Under the pieces are notes generated by a model, which did not search any database, was not told the origin of the DNA, and saw only the letters and a program-made list of their open reading frames with translations. Below are positions 6,128-7,352 of a stretch of 7,352 bases of DNA, in pieces. Location of the stretch: assembly GCA_030608745.1 (NCBI GenBank), contig JAUWDQ010000127.1, positions 1 to 7,352 on the forward strand, written 5' to 3'. Origin of the DNA: Pseudomonadota bacterium (lineage in GTDB: Bacteria > Desulfobacterota > BSN033 > WVXP01 > G020346125). Within the stretch, counting starts at the first letter, position 1. Every line of letters starts with the position of its first letter. The position numbers were made by a program, and so were the translations under genes.

Positions 6128-7234
6128 ATGCTCATAGGGATACCAAAAGAGATCAAAGAAGGGGAGTATAGAATAAGTATCGTTCCTGCTGGGGTGAAGA
6201 CTTTAGTCGATGCGGGACATAGAGTTCTCATCGAAAAAAAGGCTGGAGAGGGAAGTGGGATATCCGACGAGGATTTCATTCGAGCAGGGGCGAAAATGAA
6301 GGAATCGAATAAGGATATTTGGGAGGAGTCGGAGATGATCATGAAGGTAAAGGAACCCCTCCCTCAGGAGTATGATCTCATGCACGAGGGGCAGATTATC
6401 TTCACCTATTTTCACCTGGCTCCGGAAAGAGAACTCACCAGGGTCCTTTTAGAGCGCAAGGTAATCGGAATTGCCTACGAAACCATTGAATTGGATGACG
6501 GCACCCTCCCCTTGCTGACCCCGATGAGCGAGATCGCCGGTAGAATGGCCGTCCATATAGGCGCATACTTTCTCCAGAAGGAGCATAATGGCAGGGGCGT
6601 CCTTCTCGCCGGGGTTCCGGGCGTCGAGCCTGCTAATGTGGTGATCCTGGGCGGCGGGGTTGTGGGAACCAATGCCGCCAAGATCGCCCTGGGAATGGGG
6701 GCAGATGTTACGGTCTTGGATATAAATCTAAACAGGTTGAGGTATCTCGATGATCTATATTTCGGAAGCATCAAGACCATCATGTCCAATATTCAAAACG
6801 TAGGGGAAACCGTCTCCAGAGCCGACCTCTTAATAGGGGGAATTCTCATACATGGTGCTTTGACACCTCATGTGGTAACCAGGGCAATGGTTTCCTATAT
6901 GCAAAGGGGATCGGTAATCATCGATGTATCGGTTGATCAGGGAGGGTGTATCGAAACAACCCGGCCTACGTCCCACGAAGATCCCACATATGAGGTCGAT
7001 GGTGTTATACACTACTGCGTGGCCAATATGCCGGGGGCTGTTGCCAGGACATCCACCTTCGCCTTGACCAATACCACCTTTCCATACTGCCTCAAGATGG
7101 CCAATATGGGCTATAGGGAGGCCATGCGGAGTGACAAGGCCCTGATGAAGGGATTGAACACCTCTGATGGAAAGGTAACCTACAAACCCGTTGCCGAGGC
7201 GCTAAACCTGGAATACCTCAAGGTCGAATTCTAG
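6128..7234 (+). CDS. ald: Alanine dehydrogenase (NAD-dependent)
   Basis: Catalyses the reversible reaction L-alanine + NAD + water to pyruvate + ammonium + NADH in the cytoplasm. At 368 residues it is close to the usual 371. Catalytic and substrate-binding positions known from bacterial Ald are all present at the expected numbers: R15 (GEYRISIVP), K75 (KVKEP), H96 (TYFHLAPE), E118 and D270 (IIDVSVDQGGCIETT). The Rossmann dinucleotide motif is GGGVVG at 175-180, with D198 at the end of the second strand, which favours NAD over NADP. NMPGAVARTSTFALTN at 300-315 is the conserved family stretch. The length and absence of a transmembrane or second domain exclude transhydrogenase PntA. The Shine-Dalgarno GAGGTG supports the start. 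In this operon it may recycle pyruvate for the aminotransferase and release ammonium, or the reverse. The stop is TAG, unlike the TAA/TGA stops of the other six genes; the protein ends where the family normally ends. Confidence 0.95.
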   Translation: MLIGIPKEIKEGEYRISIVPAGVKTLVDAGHRVLIEKKAGEGSGISDEDFIRAGAKMKESNKDIWEESEMIMKVKEPLPQEYDLMHEGQIIFTYFHLAPERELTRVLLERKVIGIAYETIELDDGTLPLLTPMSEIAGRMAVHIGAYFLQKEHNGRGVLLAGVPGVEPANVVILGGGVVGTNAAKIALGMGADVTVLDINLNRLRYLDDLYFGSIKTIMSNIQNVGETVSRADLLIGGILIHGALTPHVVTRAMVSYMQRGSVIIDVSVDQGGCIETTRPTSHEDPTYEVDGVIHYCVANMPGAVARTSTFALTNTTFPYCLKMANMGYREAMRSDKALMKGLNTSDGKVTYKPVAEALNLEYLKVEF

Positions 7235-7352
7235 CAGGTGTGCTTTCCTATATCTTATGGCGTTGGTTACAAAAAGTCGGGACTCGAAGCGCTAAGCGCG
7301 AAATCACCGCCACTGCAACAATAGAGAGGCTTCGCTTTGACCGCAGCACTGC
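7235..7352. other. Non-coding 3' flank with a short hairpin and a near-repeat
   Basis: I find no gene, tRNA or convincing Rho-independent terminator here. A perfect five-pair inverted repeat GCGCT-A-AGCGC lies at 7290-7300 but has no T-run after it on the + strand. Read on the - strand, a TTTTT tract follows it after about a dozen bases, which is too far for a classic terminator. ACCGCCACTGC (7306-7316) recurs as ACCGCAGCACTGC (7340-7352), with the second copy running into the window edge, so it could be the start of a repeat element continuing outside. Confidence 0.3.

Noticed and set aside
7232..7324. Read-through of the ald TAG as a pyrrolysine codon, to the next TAG at 7322
   Set aside because: The protein already has normal Ald length and ending at 7234, the extra 29 codons resemble nothing, and no other sign of pyrrolysine use is present. 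TAG appears to be a plain stop.
7235..7352. A tRNA or a small gene end on the - strand in the right flank
   Set aside because: A TTCGAGTCC-like string is present on the - strand, but the bases around it do not pair as a T-arm and no cloverleaf can be drawn. The 34-codon open frame there has no family features.
1..7352. CRISPR arrays, insertion sequences, transposases, phage genes
   Set aside because: No regularly spaced repeats, terminal inverted repeats or recombinase motifs are visible anywhere in the window.

Overview
The window carries seven protein-coding genes, all on the + strand and closely packed. It reads as one catabolic or salvage operon with its own regulator at the 5' end. Bacterial features are strong purine-rich ribosome binding sites, a GntR/UTRA regulator and ATG/TTG starts. 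Base composition is near half GC by eye, with heavy use of AGG/AGA arginine codons. Together with a corrinoid-dependent methyltransferase system, this suggests an anaerobic bacterium, possibly a Desulfobacterota (deltaproteobacterial) or similar sediment lineage. That placement is inference with low to moderate confidence.

Layout: (1) 3-779, GntR-family regulator of the HutC/UTRA type. (2) 813-1934, fold-type I PLP aminotransferase resembling histidinol-phosphate aminotransferase. (3) 1965-3173, a long transaldolase-family protein. (4) 3218-3877, methyltransferase-type corrinoid protein. (5) 3879-5246, a methyltransferase that aligns with the monomethylamine methyltransferase MtmB but has no in-frame amber codon and an ordinary isoleucine codon where MtmB has pyrrolysine. 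(6) 5269-6048, HAD-superfamily phosphatase. (7) 6128-7234, alanine dehydrogenase. The last 118 bases hold no gene I can support. No gene-free stretch exceeds 300 bases.

How the genes could work together (inference): the MtmB-like protein would take a methyl group from an unknown, probably N-methylated, compound and pass it to the cobalt of the corrinoid protein encoded one base upstream. The aminotransferase could move the freed amino group to a keto acid such as pyruvate. Alanine dehydrogenase could then regenerate pyruvate while releasing ammonium and NADH. The transaldolase-like enzyme could cleave or form a carbon-carbon bond in the carbon skeleton, and the HAD phosphatase could dephosphorylate an intermediate. 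The regulator would sense a pathway metabolite; a palindrome of the HutC-operator type overlaps the ribosome binding site of the second gene.

The most notable point is the pyrrolysine-free MtmB homologue inside a carbon/nitrogen operon. Non-pyrrolysine relatives are well established for the trimethylamine family (MttB; for example glycine betaine methyltransferase MtgB), but I do not know of a characterised one for the MtmB family. Comparisons with MtmB, TalB, FSA and Ald rest on remembered reference sequences, not on a search.
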